A stretch of 64,000 nucleotides of DNA from Ampullaceana balthica. Taxonomy: Eukaryota; Mollusca; Gastropoda; Lymnaeidae. This document shows, piece by piece, positions 48,201 through 59,385 of this stretch (its first letter is position 1; the number at the start of each line of letters is the position of its first letter). The translations under genes were made by a program, and so were the position numbers. The stretch spans positions 357,001-421,000 of the forward strand of contig CALYLW010000162.1 of NCBI GenBank assembly GCA_944989445.1, written 5' to 3'. The notes under the pieces were generated by a model, which saw nothing but the letters and a program-made list of their open reading frames with translations, ran no database searches and was not told the DNA's origin.

Positions 48201-49716
48201 ATCTCCACATTTCCTATGCTACAGGCAATATGCAATGTACTATCAATATGGGAAAGTGTGACCTCTAGCGGATTGGCTCCTTTTTCAATTAAGAGTTCCA
48301 CAATGTCAATATAACCAAAGCAGACAGCGTTGTGCAGGGGTGTCCAGCCATCATGGTCAAGATGTGATTTTATATCTGCTCCTCCTTCTACCAATGCTCT
48401 ACACACTTCTGTGTGACCAAGGCAGGAAGCTGTATGAAGTGGGGTGAAACCATCCGTTTGAGTTGCATTCACTGATGCACCGGCCTCTATCATCCACTGC
48501 AATTAATGTTAGTAATATTAACTAAATCCAATAAAAATTAATTTTAAGTGATGTTAAACATTTTTATTTTCAATTAGTATTTAGTGATTTATTGATGTGT
48601 TGCATGAGGTTTGAAAGTGTCTTTCGAAACTTTGTCAGAAATATTTAAATGGCTCTGCACATCATAAGGTATAAAATATTTTGCCATATATGATAAAATA
48701 AAATAATATTAAAACAAAACAGAAATTCTCTTATCTTATTTTAAGAAAATTAATCATAATATTCAAAATGTGTTCAATACAGTAGTGGTATCAGCTGATA
48801 TTTAAATAGCTGAATGATCATATCAAATAACTCTTGCAATTATTTCTAGTGCATGAAATACCTAAAAAGAAGATTAAAAGCCACAGCAATAAAACAAAAT
48901 TCCCTACCTCTATCATGTGAGATTGTCCATACATGGCAACCCAATGAAGAGGCGTTCTGTGATCACTGTCAGGCTGGTTGATGCTTATACCCGACTTGAC
49001 CAGAAGCTGTAGAACGCAAAGATGACCTTTGGCTGCAGCGATATGTATGGGACGTCTTACCCATAAACGGTCATCTCTGTTTGATGTGTTGGGGTCTGCA
49101 CCGGCATCTAACAGCAGATTCATAATATCCACATTTCCTTTTGAAGCTGCGCGGCATATAGGACTTACATTTCGTAGATTAAAATTTGGATTTAATCTTC
49201 CAACTATTAACAACTCCTTGACAATATCAGCTTCGTCACTATATATTGCATTCATTAATTGGACCTGAGGGTTTGTGACATCAGCCTCATGAACATCCAC
49301 ATTGTTTGAATATTTTATGTCATGCGAGGAGTAACGATCAATTTGAATTGAAGAAAAAAAGGCTTCTAATAATGGTACTGTCCTGTCAGAAGATAATGAT
49401 ACATCTTTCACTTCTTCTATTTCAGCCTCCTCTGAAACAGCACCCATTGTGTGCAATATTTCATAATATTTGCCTTGTATGCCCGTTTGCTGGTCTCTTA
49501 AAAAAGAAGCACTTGCTTCTGAGCTTTCAGGGATATTTTTGTGGTCAACGTCAAAGTTTTCAATGAAAATGGATGAGTCCTGTATTTTGCTGTGACTGCA
49601 GTCATTGTATTTATTTTTAGTGAGTGATCTGAAAGGTTTTTTATCACTACTAACATTTTCTGAGTCATTTAAGACCTCATTAGGTTGAATGTTTACATCT
49701 TGAGCAATATCCATAT
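45235..49716 (-). CDS. ankyrin repeat and SOCS box protein (ASB type)
   Basis: Coding exons 48908-49716 (ATG at 49712-49714), 48194-48496, 46039-46183 and 45235-45593 join in phase to 537 residues. The acidic first ~155 residues have no recognised fold. Ankyrin repeats then run from about residue 155 to 440 and cross exon borders without loss (SHMIE joined to WMIEAGASVNA; VEIID joined to LLLKKGVP), with TPLH, AAAKGHLCVLQLLVKSG, LLLDAGADPN and TPLHNAVCFGYIDIVELLIEKGAN. The last exon carries a SOCS box: a BC box SLTTQCLLLV (about 465-474; S/TLxxxCxxxV, elongin B/C contact) and a Cul5 box LPIP (about 489-492). ASB proteins are substrate receptors of Cullin5 RING ubiquitin ligases, with substrates held by the ankyrin face. 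About 45 residues follow the Cul5 box, a longer tail than usual. An acceptor directly before the ATG implies an upstream exon that I could not place. The particular ASB paralogue is not assigned. Confidence 0.9.
46340..46700 (-). pseudogene. LINE 3'-ORF fragment in an intron of the ASB gene
   Basis: The minus strand reads PQTRLRWIDNVEKDL, the signature seen after the RT domain in LINEs like that at 18.2 kb (RLRWYGHV / RWEDDIKEW-type end), then stops. No catalytic block remains. Confidence 0.45.
46700..47810. other. intron of the ASB gene, nothing further recognised
   Basis: AT-rich sequence without supported frames, inverted ends or RNA folds. Confidence 0.3.
47805..48100 (-). mobile_element. 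tRNA-derived SINE, copy 4, near full length
   Basis: Minus strand: GGGGCACGGTGGTCGAGTGGC, then CACGGGTTTGAATC (decayed box B), CCCCGAGTCCACCCAGCTTC, GGCTGGATAATGCGTGGAACC, CACAGACCATGCCGGTCT in complement, and the tail GTATAGATAAGACAAGACAAG. It ends 94 bp from the ASB exon at 48194, on the intron side. The tail shows that this family ends in a CAAGA-type simple repeat. Confidence 0.8.
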
Positions 49717-50038
49717 CTGTAAAAAATAAATAAAAAATAAAATGGATATCAAGAAATTTAACTACAATTTATTGAAACTATCATTCAACACATTGTCCCC
49801 TTTTATATCGCTTTAAAGAAGATTTATAACTTTCTAAAAATAGTGCAAAATGGACACCTACTCTCCAACCCAATCACATATAGGAGTACTTTTTGTTTAA
49901 AAAAACAAGCTTTAGGTAAAATGAAACACTTGTATGAGTTTAAAAAATTGAATTAATACTATGCCCATGCCCATTTCACTTTGAAAGTCTCTCAGTATCA
50001 GTTTTTCCAAATAAAATTAATTTCTTGTCAAGGACATA

Positions 50039-50435
50039 CAGTAGAACCCACTTAACTCGAGCTCGGTTAACTCAGGGACCCTATTATGTCGACGTTTTTT
50101 ATTGGAACCGCCAAATTCTCTCTTTGTCTTAGCATTTTCTCATCGGTTTATTCGATTCTTTTAAGTCGCCAAACCCTAATAACACGAGCACAAAAGAGGG
50201 CCAAATTTGCCACTTAACATTGGTTATCTCGATCCCCATGACCAATCGCCAGCTTTTGAAAATGTTAGTTATCGATTTTTTATAACCAACAAGGCCATGC
50301 ATCAAATTTCGGCTTTGCAAGGTCTCCTGGTGACGTCACAGCCCGCTTGCGTTCAGCTCTCAGCGCTGTGTTACTAACTTACTTCTGGTACTATGCCAAT
50401 CGCCAGCTTATGAAAATGTTAGTTATCGATGCCAC
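50039..50435 (+). mobile_element. Tigger-like transposon terminus and remnant
   Basis: After a TA at 50037-50038 comes CAGTAGAACCCACTTAACTC, a typical Tigger-like end. A 37-bp phrase (CCAATCGCCAGCTT-TGAAAA, TGTTAGTTATCGAT) is present twice, near 50242 and 50396. The right end is not found. Confidence 0.5.
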
Positions 50436-50794
50436 TCACCATCTCACTACCGTATTTTCAAGCGCGTCTTATAAAAAGTTTTACGATTGGTTACGTTTAT
50501 GCTAGCTAACCAATAAATTGATCGTGCAATAACAGTTCACACAGCTTTAACGTTGTTCACATTTTAACATTGACGCACTGTGTGTTAGTTCTCGTACTAT
50601 GCTACGTCAACTAAGAGAGTTTAAAAAAAAACATTCACTAGCTGTACGCATTTTTTAAAGCAAATATCAGTTTTGATATTAATGTGGTAATCTTACGTCA
50701 AATGGCTTTAACTTACAGGAAAACTGTCACTAAAAGATCGAACTCAAATTTGAGGAACAATTAATCGCCCGGTATCTTTGCTACGTCTTTCTAA

Positions 50795-51026
50795 GGGGCC
50801 GTCCATAATGTACGTCACGCTATTTTTGACCATTTTTAACTCCCCCCTGTCACAAACTGTCAAAAATTTCGGACCCCCCCCCCTAAAGTATGTCACACTT
50901 TCGAACAAAGATTTTGTTTTTTTATTAACAAAAAAAATTAAAATTTAATATAAAACACTGTGACGTCACACATGGCCTAACCCCCCCTCCCCCTTCTGGA
51001 GAATTACGTACTTTATGGACGGCCCC
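50795..51026. mobile_element. 232-bp MITE with GGGGCCGTCCATAA ends and TAA duplication
   Basis: The left end GGGGCCGTCCATAATGTACG and the inverse of the right end GGGGCCGTCCATAAAGTACG match at all but one position. TAA stands on both sides (50792-50794 and 51027-51029), the 3-bp duplication usual for PIF/Harbinger. It shares its ends with the larger element at 28995-31860. Confidence 0.8.
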
Positions 51027-51423
51027 TAATGACTCTCGAAATATAAATACTAGGGCTGTTATCGATTAATTTAAATTTAATCATTAACTTTTGAAAAATT
51101 ATCAATTAATTAATCGATAATTTCCTTATATATATATATATATACCCTCATTTATCTCTGACTCACTCACTGTGGCCTAACGCTAAGGGACATCACTCTG
51201 CTTTATGTTTAAATTGAAAATATAGACTTAAAAATCATAATCATTTTGGTTTCCAGATTAACATTAACCAAACAACGCACGAACCTTTGACGTCAGCATT
51301 TGTGTTGTAAACAGTGCTGACTGACTCAAAGAGTTATTTTTTGGTGCAGTAATTTGGTGCGCTGCTTTCTAAAATTAGTTAAAAAATCGTGTGGTGATTA
51401 GGACTGTAAATAAATATTATATA

Positions 51424-51555
51424 AATACTTTGTGTACATTTCAGGAATATTTCGTATTTATCATACAAGGATAAGTTACACCCCCATTATAAAATACTTT
51501 GTGTACATTTCAGGAAGTTTAATATTACGTATTTATCATACAAGGACAAGTTAGT
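51424..51555 (+). repeat. local tandem duplication of a ~65-bp segment
   Basis: ACTTTGTGTACATTTCAGGA followed by CGTATTTATCATACAAGGA and AAGTTA is present at about 51426 and again at about 51497 with small differences. Confidence 0.6.
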
Positions 51556-51920
51556 TGGGCTTTTGAAAAAGGTGGGCGCCATAGGCGCCCTAAAAAAAGT
51601 GGGCGCCACAGCACAACCTAGTATATATAATAATATATATATACATATAAAATAACTTAATTGCTTTCTATTTATAGGTGGTAATTTCCCCTTGTCCCAC
51701 CCGGGTGATTTTTTCATCCCTATTACCTACTTGACCCAGTTTCACACATATATCTAAGGTAATTTACCAAGCTACTTAACTGGCGGTGCCTGAAAATAAA
51801 ACTAAGTTCGCAAAATTCACTTTTTCCGGGGTGGGGTCGCCTGCAGATTGTCCCAAGGAAACTGTAGAAATCAATTAGGGTATTGTAATACAATCGGCTC
51901 AACAGGAATATACAAAAGTT

Positions 51921-52054
51921 GGTTGTGAGAAATGTTCCCTTTAAGCTGCGCGGTAGCGCAGATATCTGACCGACCGATTTGAATTACCCCGCAGCAAATT
52001 TGGTAAAACATTGCACACACACCAACGAACATTAGAGGGAGCATTGGTTGTGAG
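51921..52054. mobile_element. 116-bp hAT-like MITE with 9-bp duplication
   Basis: GGTTGTGAG at 51921-51929 and 52046-52054 bound the element 51930-52045. Its ends AATGTTCCCTTTAA and TTAGAGGGAGCATT are inverse with two mismatches; a perfect hairpin CTGCGC-GGTA-GCGCAG stands at 51954-51969. Confidence 0.75.
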
Positions 52055-52402
52055 GTTAATGTAGTGCAATATTACGGCAAAACAGTTTTTTTAAAAGGCA
52101 ACGGTAGTTAAGTTCATTTTTTTGACAACTGAAATTTGATGACTGAAAACATCCATGAAGACAAATGCTGTTATAAACTCATCAGCTCTATTTATACTGG
52201 CAGCGCCCTTTTAGCCGAGCTTGGATGGGATTTAAACGTCCTCACAGAACACATTATCATGTAAAGGAAGCAGATGCTCATTTAGCACAGGATGCGAGGA
52301 TGCTATAACTATAGACTATAGTCTATAGTTATAGGCAGACTATAGACATATAGGCTATATTATATTATATTGTTTAACTTTAACTCACGCTATACTATAG
52401 AG

Positions 52403-54167
52403 CAGTGCTTCTCAAACTTTTTCCTGTGACGGACCGGCAGGAATTTTTCCCATTGCACCACGTACCGGTACTCCATTTTCCCGTACTGAGGTGATAGCAA
52501 AATAAGTCCCTACATCGCCTAAAGCCCTACAAGATTAAGCATGAATTAGGCTTGTTAAAGACATGTAATGTCATTGAACAATTTAGAAAAATAATAAACT
52601 TAAGCTTTGACTGCTTAATGCTCATTAACGATATTCTTCAATTGGTATAAAAATTTGTTGATAATGGCAGCTATTGTTTTTGTTCCAAATGTTTTTAAGT
52701 TGATAGTGCTTTAATAAATTTATATTCCGACTTTAGACTACGTTTTATTAAAGTGAACATAAAATTTAATATCAACATTCATGCATATTTATTTTTTTAA
52801 ATAATATAGTAAATATAGCAAGTACATGTGTAAGTTTATGATCAAGTCTAACTTAAACTTATGGCTCAGGTGAGCCTGCTTATTTGTTGCAAGTTTATCA
52901 AGTCTTGGCTCGATTGAGTACAACGCTACACGCAATGAAGAACAAACATCCAAACTGTTTCTGTACTCTGTCTTAATAAGGCTCATCTTTGAAGAACCAG
53001 GTAAGATAGAGAAAATGGAAGAAGAGACTTGAGAGCTATTTCGGCAAGTTCAGGATATTCTACACTCACGTGAATCCAAAAGGATGCAAAAGAGGTCATA
53101 GTTCCAAAATTCATTTTTAAAACTTTTTCCGCAGCTAACTCCAGCAATTTATCTTTCAAAGTTATACAGATAAGTCAACATTCGAAGCAATAAATGGATT
53201 GCGTATCCATCCATTACCTTTCCGTGGGTCATCTTCTGTTGGAAAGTAGAACTCAAAACTGTCAATTAATTTAGTCAAGTGCTCAATTATGACTTTTTGT
53301 ACATATGGTACATCATGCTCTTCATCTGCACTATCGAGAGTTGTTGCTAATCATATCGAAACAATCTGCTGATATTCGACTCTTCCTCAACTGTTCTAAT
53401 AGCTGCGCCTGAAGATCACAATCCATGTCATTTAAGAGTGGAACCTGAGCCACTTTCTTTGCCAGAGTTTCACCTCACATTTCCAACTTAATGCATCCTA
53501 CTACGAGCATCTTGCCAATTATATATGTATTTTTTAGCCTTGGCAATTTCTCCGAGCTTTCTTATATTATATGAAGCTTGAAACGCACACGTTTTTATGT
53601 GTGAAGAATAAAAGATTACTTTCTGACAGCTTTTTAAATGAGCACGCTTCCTTTCGAAGAATTCTTTGAGCTTTGAACTTATGTCTTTATGTATTTAAAT
53701 GCCTATGGGATTTTGAGGGCTTAATTGCATCATTGGATATAATTTCGCCGTAAATAGCACATTGAGGTGTTAGGATACCAGCATCATCTGAACATTTAAA
53801 ACCGACTCAAATGTACGAAGGATAAAATTTTCGAGTGAAGCTAGTAGGACTCGGTTTTGCTGATGAAGCTTCTGCTTCATGTATGTCCCCATTATCTAAT
53901 TGCGAAGAAAAGTCCACATTTGTTTTATGATCAGCATCATAACTTCTTCTTTTTTTCAAACAAATGAAATCCATCGCTCCTTTGATGTCTCCATCAAACG
54001 ACGCAGGGTGACAATTTAATAGATTCAATTGTTGGTTCTCAAACTTAAGAAAAACTTAAGGACTATAATAATATTTTAAAAAATATTTCTTGATAACTTC
54101 CGCGGACCTGCGGCTGATGGCCCACGGACCGGCACCGGTCCGCGGATCACCACTTTGAGAAGCACTG
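52403..54167 (-). mobile_element. 1.8-kb hAT transposon with decayed transposase
   Basis: The ends CAGTGCTTCTCAAACTTTTT (left) and CACTTTGAGAAGCACTG (right) are inverted, with CTATAGAG (52395-52402) and CTATAGAC (54168-54175) as a 7/8 target duplication. The minus strand carries a broken transposase: an N-terminal frame 53807-54028 and a C-terminal frame 52789-52986 with IKTEYRNSLDVCSSLRVAL and LDKLATNKQAHLSH, the dimerisation tail of SCAND3/ZBED-like hAT proteins. Stops and shifts lie between. The terminal ~60 bp match the MITEs at 55597 and 61440, which are thus deletion derivatives of this family. Confidence 0.85.
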
Positions 54168-54757
54168 CTATAGACTATAGAGCATTAGTTTAGTCACAGA
54201 TTGTGTCTTTTATTTTTATAAATATGATATTAATAATTAAGAGTAAGAGTAAGAGTAGTGGCAGTGGTCATTATTATTCTGATAAGTCAGATAAGATAAA
54301 TAATTCTGGGCCCAATAAATTGAATAATATTGGCCTGGCAATAAAGTAATAAAGGCAAAGTTAAAGGGCTTTAGACTTTAGACAACTAAGTTAGTAAAGT
54401 AAAGGCAAAGGCAATATCTTAAAATATTATTAATTTAATAGATTTAAATATTAGACTATTATTATTATTATATTATTATTATTATTGGACTTCGAGTGAA
54501 AAAGTTAGTCTACTGAAATGAATGCACTACTAAGTCTACTACTACTACTTACTAAAAAAGTTACTGCACTGAATTTATTTATACACAAAAATCACAATAT
54601 TTAAAATCGAAGTGGTTATTCGCACGGTTTTGGCCGTGATGAAAACGCCGAGCTCTATCCACTATCCATACGGCTCGTTAACGCCAAGGAGGTTTGATTA
54701 GCTCCTTGGTAGACGCATGCGTATTCTAGCGGCTGGTCAACTGACATTGAAATTAAA

Positions 54758-54890
54758 CAACCCCGTAAAAACAAGTTTTTAACTATAAATCCCTTATATA
54801 TGATACATAACTAAAAGTATTGATCATGTTCAAACGCGACAAACATTTACAGACTGAAACTGCCTTAACTCCCCTTAGCTGTAAACGGGG
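54758..54890 (+). repeat. dispersed repeat, copy 3 of 3
   Basis: Close match to 12820-12965 (AACCCCGTAAAAACA, ATAAATCCCTTATATATGA, TAACTAAAAGTATTGAT, ACATTTACAGACTGAAAC). Confidence 0.65.
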
Positions 54891-55782
54891 GGGGGGAGGT
54901 CTGGTCACCGATCGCTGGACTGAACTCAGCGTGACACGTAAAATGTAAACAAAAGCACGCCGCTACATAGCCGAAAGAGTATTTTCCCTGAGACAAAATT
55001 TGAAGATTGAAGTCTTTCTGGTCAGTGGCGTAGCGAGGAGGGGGGGACAGGGGGGAGCAAATGCCCCGTGTGGCACTTTGCCAGGGGCGGCAAATTCCTA
55101 GTCGTTAATTAGTTTCTTAAAATGAAACTTTTAAAAGAGGAGTTTTTTAAATTGAAATTAAATAAAATCCAAATAAGAAATTAATACAAGAAATAAAGGA
55201 ACTATCCAAAAGCATGTGAACGTTTTAACTGCCAAAACTTCAAGCTCCTTATTGGATATAAATTCTTCTGATACTAATACAACTGTAGTAAAAAATAAAT
55301 AATTAAAAATAAAACAGAGGCTAAAGTAGTATGAGCTTAAAATTTGATAGCCCTGTTGTAAAATTGCAAATTCATCTTGTTAATTAGCTAATTGTTAAAA
55401 TGGGAAAATAAATTTTAATAAAAGAAAAGAAAAGCCAAGATAAAAATTAATTTAAAAAATGAAGAACTATATTAAAATACGAGAGCGCTTCTAATGCCAA
55501 AACTTCAAACTCCATTATAAATCTAAAGTCTTCTGATACTAATGTTACTGAGCTGGAAAACATAGGGGCTGACAGTATGACAATAATGTGCTAGTACAGT
55601 GCTTCTCAAAGTGGTGGTCCGCGGACCGGTGCCGGTCCGTGGGCTATCCGCCACCGGTCCGCAGAAATTCTTTTTTAAAAGGACAGAAAAAATTGTCAGT
55701 GCAGGGAAAATAGTGCACCGGTCCCTGGTGCAATGGCACAAATTCCTGCCGGTCCGCCATACTAAAAAGTTTGAGAAGCACT

Positions 55783-55840
55783 GATCTAGGAGGTACAATC
55801 AGGGACCTGGGTGATGTGGGGCAAGGGGTCATCTAGAGCA
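55783..55840 (+). repeat. 57-bp spacer unit, copy 1 of 3
   Basis: ATCTAGGAGGTACAATCAGG...GGGGTCATCTAGAG recurs at 59329-59385 and, shortened, at 61400-61439, each time directly before a hAT end (CAGTG). The repetition suggests that blocks of element plus flank were copied together. Confidence 0.65.
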
Positions 55841-56099
55841 GTGCTACTCAAGGTGGTGGTTTGCAGAAATTATCAAGAAAGGAAAGAAAAATAATGAAAA
55901 ATATAACTATAATCTTCCATATGGAGACTTAAATATTAACCCTAAAAATATGTACATTTTTCAACAATAAGCACATACAATTAAACAAGAAATAAAAACT
56001 CGACTGAGTATTTAAACGCCATTTCCAAAAAGAATTTCCGATTTTTTATTCAATGGAAATCATTCTAGATTTCATTTAAAATTGATTCAAATAAGTAAT

Positions 56100-57880
56100 T
56101 CTGAAAGTAAAGACAATATGACGTCATATCCCCTAACGCAACATCACACCAAGAATGTGTCAATATAATGCGCACCACACAACAATCTAACATAAGCATT
56201 CACAAAAGCGGGAAAACCCCATTAACTATCATTCTAGACTAAATTAAAAATTAAAAGTCATGCCAAATCAAATATTTTGCAACAAAACAGAACAATTGCT
56301 TTCAAAAATTGCTGCTAAAATTACGGGAGTCGAACGAAAAGACATTTTTTCAAAAATTCCGTCTACACTATTATTAGCTATCGTTTGGCGTTTATTTTAA
56401 CCCGATAGATGTTACGGTTGGCGAGAAATTGACAAAGGAAACCCAGTAAACCTTTTCGGTATTTTTTTGGCCTTTGCACATCCTTGGGACCTCCTTAGCA
56501 TATTTGCAAAAGATCCGAACCCTATATCTGGTATGGTTCAGGAGGAGTTGCATGTGCAAGCTCTACATACATTTCAAATATATAAGCGCAATTTATCCAA
56601 TGGGAAATTGCGTTAAAAAATAATAAAATAATTTATTTCAATAACTACTTTTTTAAAATTATTTTTATTTTGTGTGGGTTAATTTGAAATAGATGCGAGT
56701 TTTGAAATGGCCCATACATTAAAAATATATTGTAGCCGAGTGGTTGGCTAAGATGCACAGTATTTTAAATAGAAACACAATACATTCAAGAAAAAAGTTA
56801 AGTCCACACATGTTTGGGACTATAGCTGTACTGTTTTAAAGGTTTATTTGGTAGGGTAATTTTCGTAAGAAAGGAAATCACAGTTATAAATGACTACGAT
56901 AACTAATAAGCTAAACGCACAAGTGTACATGCAGTATGGAGCCCTAAGCAGTGCTTTTTTTTCCTAGCGAAAAATGTTTGGGAACTCATTTCACATCTGT
57001 TTTTTAACTTATGTCAGAAAATATTATAATAGTCTATAATTTTTATATTTATATAAATATACACGAATCTGGCCATAAAAGGTATGGGAACTCAGTTCCC
57101 ATGAGTTCCCACTGAAAAAAAGCACTAGCCCTAAGTATCTTCTATGCCCTACTCTACGTGTTACGTTTCACGTTCCTTTTTCTGTTCTTGTGACTGAGTG
57201 AGTCTCCACCTTATATAGGGATCTCAAAGACAGCGTCAAAGCTTGTCATGTCATGTCATGCTGGATACGTAATTGGTCAAGTCTGGTCAGCCAATCCTGG
57301 TGACCAGGCCCATAGCGTCGGTGACAAAGGAACAGACAAGGTTGGAGCCAGTGGGGTCGGACGGGGAGCAAAGCTTGTCCAGTCAGTACAATGGTTTAGC
57401 ACATCGTGGCGGTCTACCATGTTACACAGTCTTTATTTGTCCGGCCACTCTCGGCCATAAAGTGTCACCTGTCCGCACCCGTCAAACAACCTTGGGGCAC
57501 ATTGCCACAAGATTTTTAAGATTTCATACACCAGCATTCGGGACTTGCCGTCTGCTGATGTAAAGAAACAAAATTTCCGACTGAAAATAACCAACTATAT
57601 TTAACTGAACAGATAAATAATTTATATTGATTTAAACGAAATATTGAGTAAATTTTAGTGAATTTTATAAATATTTATATATTTATTTATTGTTGTTCTT
57701 GTTTTTTTTTAATTTAAAAATAAATTTTAGTTTAACCATGTCGCTGTTTTTTTTAATTTATAATATTTTTTTAATAATATTTTTTTTACAAACAGCATCA
57801 ATTGATTTATTTGAAGTTTTAAAGAAAATTCGTCTGCGTTTATTTCAATGCGTAGTCACAATTGCAGATAATGGGGGATG
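56100..57880. other. interior of the composite, no gene recognised
   Basis: Contains short frames without family likeness. About 57230-57560 is less AT-rich and has CATGTCATGTCATG and several GGTCA-containing phrases. No inverted ends were found in it. Confidence 0.3.
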
Positions 57881-57889
57881 AAAGAGGAG

Positions 57890-58235
57890 AGATTCCCCAA
57901 ATGTAGTTGATTAGTTCACTACAAGCTACTCAAAAATGCAGGAAACAAATAATAGAACATAATTTTTTTTGATATGGAAAGGAGAGGACCAATGGATATG
58001 TAAAAAGAGAAGACACATGAATACTAAGCATCAAACAAATTCTGACTCTTTTTCGCAATTAGAAGATGGAAACATAATTGAAACCGAAGCTTGATTAGCG
58101 AAACGAATTCGTTCTAGCCTCACTTGAAAATATCACTCTTTGTATATGTAATTCGGTTTTTAAAGTGTGGATTATGCTGGTATCCCAACACCTCACAGTT
58201 TTAGTTGCAGTGGTGTTCTATCGAATGTTCTCAAC
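57890..58235 (+). pseudogene. hAT transposase N-terminal remnant
   Basis: CTAGCCTCACTTGAAAAT, TCGGTTTTTAAAG and ATGCTGGTATCCCAACACCT correspond to the minus strand of the hAT at 53755-53850 (CTAGCTTCACTCGAAAAT, TCGGTTTTAAATG, ATGCTGGTATCCTAACACCT). So this is the same gene region from a second copy in the opposite orientation. Confidence 0.65.
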
Positions 58236-58278
58236 ATATTTTAATACAAAGTGAAGACAATAGTAAATGAAAAATAAA

Positions 58279-58697
<419 letters not shown>

Positions 58698-59275
58698 TTA
58701 TATATCTTTTACATTGAGAAAGAACACTATTTCTTAAAATACATTTTTATTGTCAACATCTGATGTGCATTACAATTTATTTGCCCGTAATAGTTGCACC
58801 ACAAATCACCAGTACAAATATATTTTATCAATTGGGTTGTTCTTGAGAAAATTTAGGTGACAAGATAAGAATGTTAATTTCTTTTAAACTCTTTTGAAAT
58901 TTCATTTACTATAATGTGTGACATATTATTAGCCTCTTTTGTTACTAAAACACTACTCTTTTTTGTAACTTAAACTTACGTTTATAAAAAAAAATTCAAA
59001 TAAAAATATATTTTAAATTTTGCATTTATTTATACTTACAGAACTATGAAATTAAATATATTACTATTAATCTATATGTGTCATTTAATTTTGTCAACCG
59101 AGGACAGCACATTACAATAATTAACCACTCGTGTAAGTGGTACGCCACTTGACTTCGATCCCTATATTTAGGGATACAATTTTACAATGCCAATGAAATT
59201 CAATGATCTTCGCACCTATCGGTTAACACTAAATCCACAACATCAAAAAAGCTATTTTAAAAGATTGATTCCACA

Positions 59276-59325
59276 GACCATGTCGGTCTGTTGTCAAGTG
59301 ATGCAGCGTTGACGGCCACGATGTG
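59276..59325. mobile_element. SINE 3' fragment
   Basis: CCACAGACCATGTCGGTCTG, CAAGTGATGCAGCGTTGACG and GGCCACG match the inner part of the SINE at 47860-47925. Confidence 0.6.
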
Positions 59326-59385
59326 GGGTCATCTAGAAGGTACAGTCAGGGACCTAGGTGATGTTGGGCAAGGGGTCATCTAGAG

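Noticed and set aside
57248..57563. Overlapping frames of 70 and 96 codons
   Set aside because: No splice signals, family likeness or codon bias; they lie within the composite element where GC is locally higher.
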